Shown: positions 61,337 to 64,000 of the stretch, piece after piece
Layout: each line of letters opens with the position of its first letter
How positions within the stretch are numbered: position 1 is the first letter of the stretch
NCBI GenBank assembly: GCA_030425385.1
Contig: JAUIAH010000026.1
Span: 1-64,000 of the forward strand
DNA length: 64,000 nt
From: Verrucomicrobiia bacterium
Lineage (GTDB): Bacteria > Verrucomicrobiota > Verrucomicrobiia > Verrucomicrobiales > DEV007
Direction: 5' to 3'
Position numbers and translations under genes: made by a program
The notes under the pieces: generated by a model
The model's input: the letters and a program-made list of their open reading frames with translations, nothing else
Told to the model about the DNA's origin: nothing
Databases searched by the model: none

Positions 61337-64000
61337 ATGAAACGTCTCGCTGCCCACCTTTGCACCCTTCTTGCGCTTTCCTTATCGTCCCTCTTTGCCG
61401 CCTCTTCCGTCTTACTGAAGGAGGATTTCGAGGAGAGCTCTAGCCTCGGACTCTTCACTCAAGTCAGCGTGACGAGTAACTTCGCCTGGCGATGGCTGGA
61501 GAACGACTTTGATGGACGCTTTGCCGAGATGAATGGGTATCAAGCAGATGGACCCAGCGACGACTGGCTGATCCTCACCAATCCCCTCGACCTCGGAGAC
61601 GTCTCCAATCCGAATCTGGATTTCAAATTCATCGCTCGTTACGGCGGCCCTCACATTGAATTAAAGGTCTCGAGTGATTATGACCCCGCCACCCATACTG
61701 ACCCCGCTGCCGCGACTTGGACGACGGTTCCTTTCTATACGGAAGGCTCAGAGTCAGAACCAAACAACGACAGCTGGGATGCGCAGTTCGCGGAAACCAT
61801 CGATCTCTCCCCCTACAAGAGTGATCGCCTCTACATCGCCTTTCATTACACCTCCGTGGGTGCCGAAAGCGGCGACGCCGCCGTGTGGCGCATTGATGAA
61901 GTGACTATCACTGATGCCGATCCCGATGCCATCTTGCTCGCCTCTGCTCTCGATGAAGTGGACCCGTGGACCCCGGTGAATGTGTCCGGTGACGACGAAT
62001 GGTCCGTCTTCTTTTTAGGGGATCGTGACCGAATCGCCCTGGATGGCACCTTCGTCACCGTGCCGAATGAAGACTGGCTCATCTCTCCACCGATCACGAT
62101 CACGGATGCGGATGTGCCCCTGATCAATTTCGATTATTACACGGAGTTCGGAGGCCCTCACATTGAGTTACTCGTTTCCACCGATTACGCAGAGGGAGAT
62201 CCTAACACTGCCAATTGGACACCGATTGCCATTGACTACACCAACGCAGCAGATACCGCCTGGACCAGCTACACCGGCATCAGTCTCTACGGCATCACGG
62301 GTGAGGCAGTCCGTGTTGCTTTCAAATACACTTCCGTAGGCGGCGACACGCCTCAGGGACGCTTCATTGGCATTGGCGATGTATGCGTCTTTCGCGCGGC
62401 GGAGGCTCCAGCTCTCGAAGCCGTCGTCAAGGCCTCGACGGTCCAGCCATCGACTGAGGACACGGTGACCTTCTCGGCGCTCCCTTCAGGCGGCCAGCGC
62501 CCTTACACTTATGCCTGGGACTTTGGGGATGGCAGCACCAGCGAAGAACAGAATCCCTCTCATCAGTATGCGACCCCGGGAATCTACACCGTTTCCTTGA
62601 CGATCATGGATGCGCTCGGCGGGGAAACGACCGTGACCCAGGCGGACCTCATCACTGCAGTTAGCGCTGGCAATGTGCTCGTGCAGACAGACTTTGAAGG
62701 ACCCGAAGAGACTGACATCCCAGCCCCCTGGGAAAGCGTTAGCGTAGCGAGTGATGCCATCTGGTGGTTGGAGGCTCAGGAAGGCCGTACGGGGGCCGTG
62801 GTATCCGGTTTCGGATCGGACGAAGCTAGCGAGGACTGGCTCATTTCTCCTCCGTTCTCGGTGGTCGCCGCGGACATTCCCGTGCTCGCCGTCGATCTCT
62901 ACAGCAATTTCGATGGCCCCTTGATGGACATTCTCGTTTCCTCCGACTACGACGGCGGCAACCCTAACGAAGCCACGTGGACATCACTGAACGTCGACTT
63001 ATCGACCCTACCAGAACAAGCATGGACGGAAGTGGGTGGACTCAGCTTGGCTGGCTTGGAAGGCGATCTTCGCGTGGGCTTCAAATACACCTCAAGCGGC
63101 ACAGGTAGTGGCGATGGACGCACCTACGGCGTGGATAACGTTCGTATACTCAAAGAAAGCGCCATCCCTCCTCTCACCGAGCTCACATTCAACGTCTCTG
63201 CTAGTGATGCGACCAATAGTCAGGCCGTGTCCTTTCACCCTTACATCACCGGCGGCAAACACCCTTACACATTTGCTTGGGACTTTGGGGATGGAGAGAC
63301 CAGTGGTGACGCCCTTCCCACGCACACCTTCGCCACGCCTGGCACCTACACCATTCAGCTCACGGTGATGGATGCGGATGGCAATGAACGCACCCACACG
63401 CTTCCCGAAGCCATCACGATCATCGATGCGGCATCGGTTCTCCTCAATCAAGACTTCGTCGGCTTCGACGGGGATCCTCCGTCCGATGATTGGCAAGTCA
63501 TCAGTCTCGCCAGTTTTGCCGTTTGGGAACTGGACACCATCGGTGGGCAGCAAGGCATCTTTATCAATGGCTTTGGATCGGACGAAGGCAGCGACGACTG
63601 GCTCATCTCTCCCGTCATCCTGTTAGGATCCGAAGACAAGGGACTGCTCAATCTCGATTTCAACAAGTTCTTTAGTGGCGGCACCTTTGAGATCCTTGCC
63701 TCCAACACCTATGATCCCGCTTCGGAGGATCCTTCCTCTGCGGAATGGGTGCCTATCTTGGCCGACCTTTCGGCGGACGACTGGTCGCGGCTCACTGACC
63801 TTGACATTCCTCTTACGGGCGATGTTGTGTTAGGGTTTCACTACACTTCTACCGGCACCGGTGGGGGAGATGGCCAACGGATCGGCATCGACAATGTCCA
63901 GGTGATTCGATCCAGCGAATCAGACCCGGGCGACCCTGAAGCATTGATTGTGGGCGACTTTGAGGGCGAACTGGACGCCCCCATTGCAAGCCCTTGGACC
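61337..64000 (+). CDS. Large secreted protein of choice-of-anchor J and PKD repeats (partial, runs off the end)
   Basis: Open from ATG 61337 to the window end, 888 codons without a stop, frame preserved to base 64000. A signal peptide (MKRLAAHLCTLLALSLSSLFAASS) leads into repeated cleaved-adhesin/choice-of-anchor J modules, each with an 'xDWLISPP' core: SDDWLILTNP, NEDWLISPPI, SEDWLISPPF, GSDDWLISPV, plus the start of a fifth (DFEGELDAPI). Two PKD domains (AWDFGDGSTSEEQNPSHQY, AWDFGDGETSGDALPTHTF) alternate with them, in the order J-J-PKD-J-PKD-J-J. It should be exported as an adhesin or as the non-catalytic part of a secreted enzyme whose catalytic domain lies outside the window. Confidence 0.85.
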   Translation, partial: MKRLAAHLCTLLALSLSSLFAASSVLLKEDFEESSSLGLFTQVSVTSNFAWRWLENDFDGRFAEMNGYQADGPSDDWLILTNPLDLGDVSNPNLDFKFIARYGGPHIELKVSSDYDPATHTDPAAATWTTVPFYTEGSESEPNNDSWDAQFAETIDLSPYKSDRLYIAFHYTSVGAESGDAAVWRIDEVTITDADPDAILLASALDEVDPWTPVNVSGDDEWSVFFLGDRDRIALDGTFVTVPNEDWLISPPITITDADVPLINFDYYTEFGGPHIELLVSTDYAEGDPNTANWTPIAIDYTNAADTAWTSYTGISLYGITGEAVRVAFKYTSVGGDTPQGRFIGIGDVCVFRAAEAPALEAVVKASTVQPSTEDTVTFSALPSGGQRPYTYAWDFGDGSTSEEQNPSHQYATPGIYTVSLTIMDALGGETTVTQADLITAVSAGNVLVQTDFEGPEETDIPAPWESVSVASDAIWWLEAQEGRTGAVVSGFGSDEASEDWLISPPFSVVAADIPVLAVDLYSNFDGPLMDILVSSDYDGGNPNEATWTSLNVDLSTLPEQAWTEVGGLSLAGLEGDLRVGFKYTSSGTGSGDGRTYGVDNVRILKESAIPPLTELTFNVSASDATNSQAVSFHPYITGGKHPYTFAWDFGDGETSGDALPTHTFATPGTYTIQLTVMDADGNERTHTLPEAITIIDAASVLLNQDFVGFDGDPPSDDWQVISLASFAVWELDTIGGQQGIFINGFGSDEGSDDWLISPVILLGSEDKGLLNLDFNKFFSGGTFEILASNTYDPASEDPSSAEWVPILADLSADDWSRLTDLDIPLTGDVVLGFHYTSTGTGGGDGQRIGIDNVQVIRSSESDPGDPEALIVGDFEGELDAPIASPWT

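Noticed and set aside
1-64000. tRNA, rRNA, CRISPR array, IS element or prophage
   Set aside because: I scanned by eye for T-loop motifs, spaced direct repeats, transposase motifs and integrase or phage proteins and saw none. A covariance-model or repeat search was not possible.

Overview
The window looks like a chromosomal segment of a member of the Verrucomicrobiota/PVC group, most likely a marine or polysaccharide-degrading one. This is inferred from gene content, because no rRNA is present. The clues are two formylglycine-type sulfatases, an LTD-CotH secreted kinase-like protein, a redoxin/cytochrome c/copper-monooxygenase-like fusion, an ECF sigma factor with a membrane-anchored periplasmic extension, DUF4058, choice-of-anchor J/PKD and PA14/lectin surface proteins, and a MoxR/DUF58/VWA cluster with a giant TPR protein. 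GC content is moderate to high and genes are dense, with many ATGA start/stop overlaps. I found no tRNA, rRNA, CRISPR array, insertion sequence or prophage.

Layout. 1-444: end of an unidentified gene and an AT-richer stretch. 445-3477: sulfatase, then on the minus strand a zinc alcohol dehydrogenase and a GbsR/MarR regulator. 3508-13616: a plus-strand run of ACT-domain protein, glucuronate isomerase (uxaC), ABC ATPase, AsmA-like protein, fluoride exporter (crcB), lipoprotein, tyrS, MFS nucleoside/sugar transporter and Gfo/Idh/MocA oxidoreductase. 36347 down to 13613: nine close-packed minus-strand genes (VWA protein, ceramidase-like hydrolase, sulfatase-propeller-ThuA-like fusion, propeller protein, MoxR, DUF58, BatA-like, VWA, 2428-residue TPR protein). 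36612-40791: DUF4058 and CotH proteins. 49878 down to 40802: minus-strand secreted proteins, the ECF sigma factor, the redoxin fusion, a Trm112-like protein, a Gfo/Idh/MocA oxidoreductase and an AI-2E family exporter. 49884-64000: plus-strand truC, small membrane proteins, CARDB-lipase, manC, ruvX, denD and two large secreted adhesin/lectin-type proteins, the last running off the window.

How the genes fit together. Sulfatases, uronate isomerase, D-erythronate dehydrogenase, sugar dehydrogenases and a sugar/nucleoside permease point to breakdown of sulfated, uronic-acid-rich polysaccharide. They are dispersed and do not form a classic utilisation locus. The MoxR/DUF58/VWA/TPR set is a Bat-like envelope or metal-dependent maturation module, here joined to secreted hydrolases. 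The most unusual non-coding signal is a 28-bp element at 48787-48814: three alternating AGAAAGTT half-sites at exact 10-bp spacing, forming two overlapping perfect 18-bp palindromes in front of the secreted-protein/ECF-sigma gene pair.
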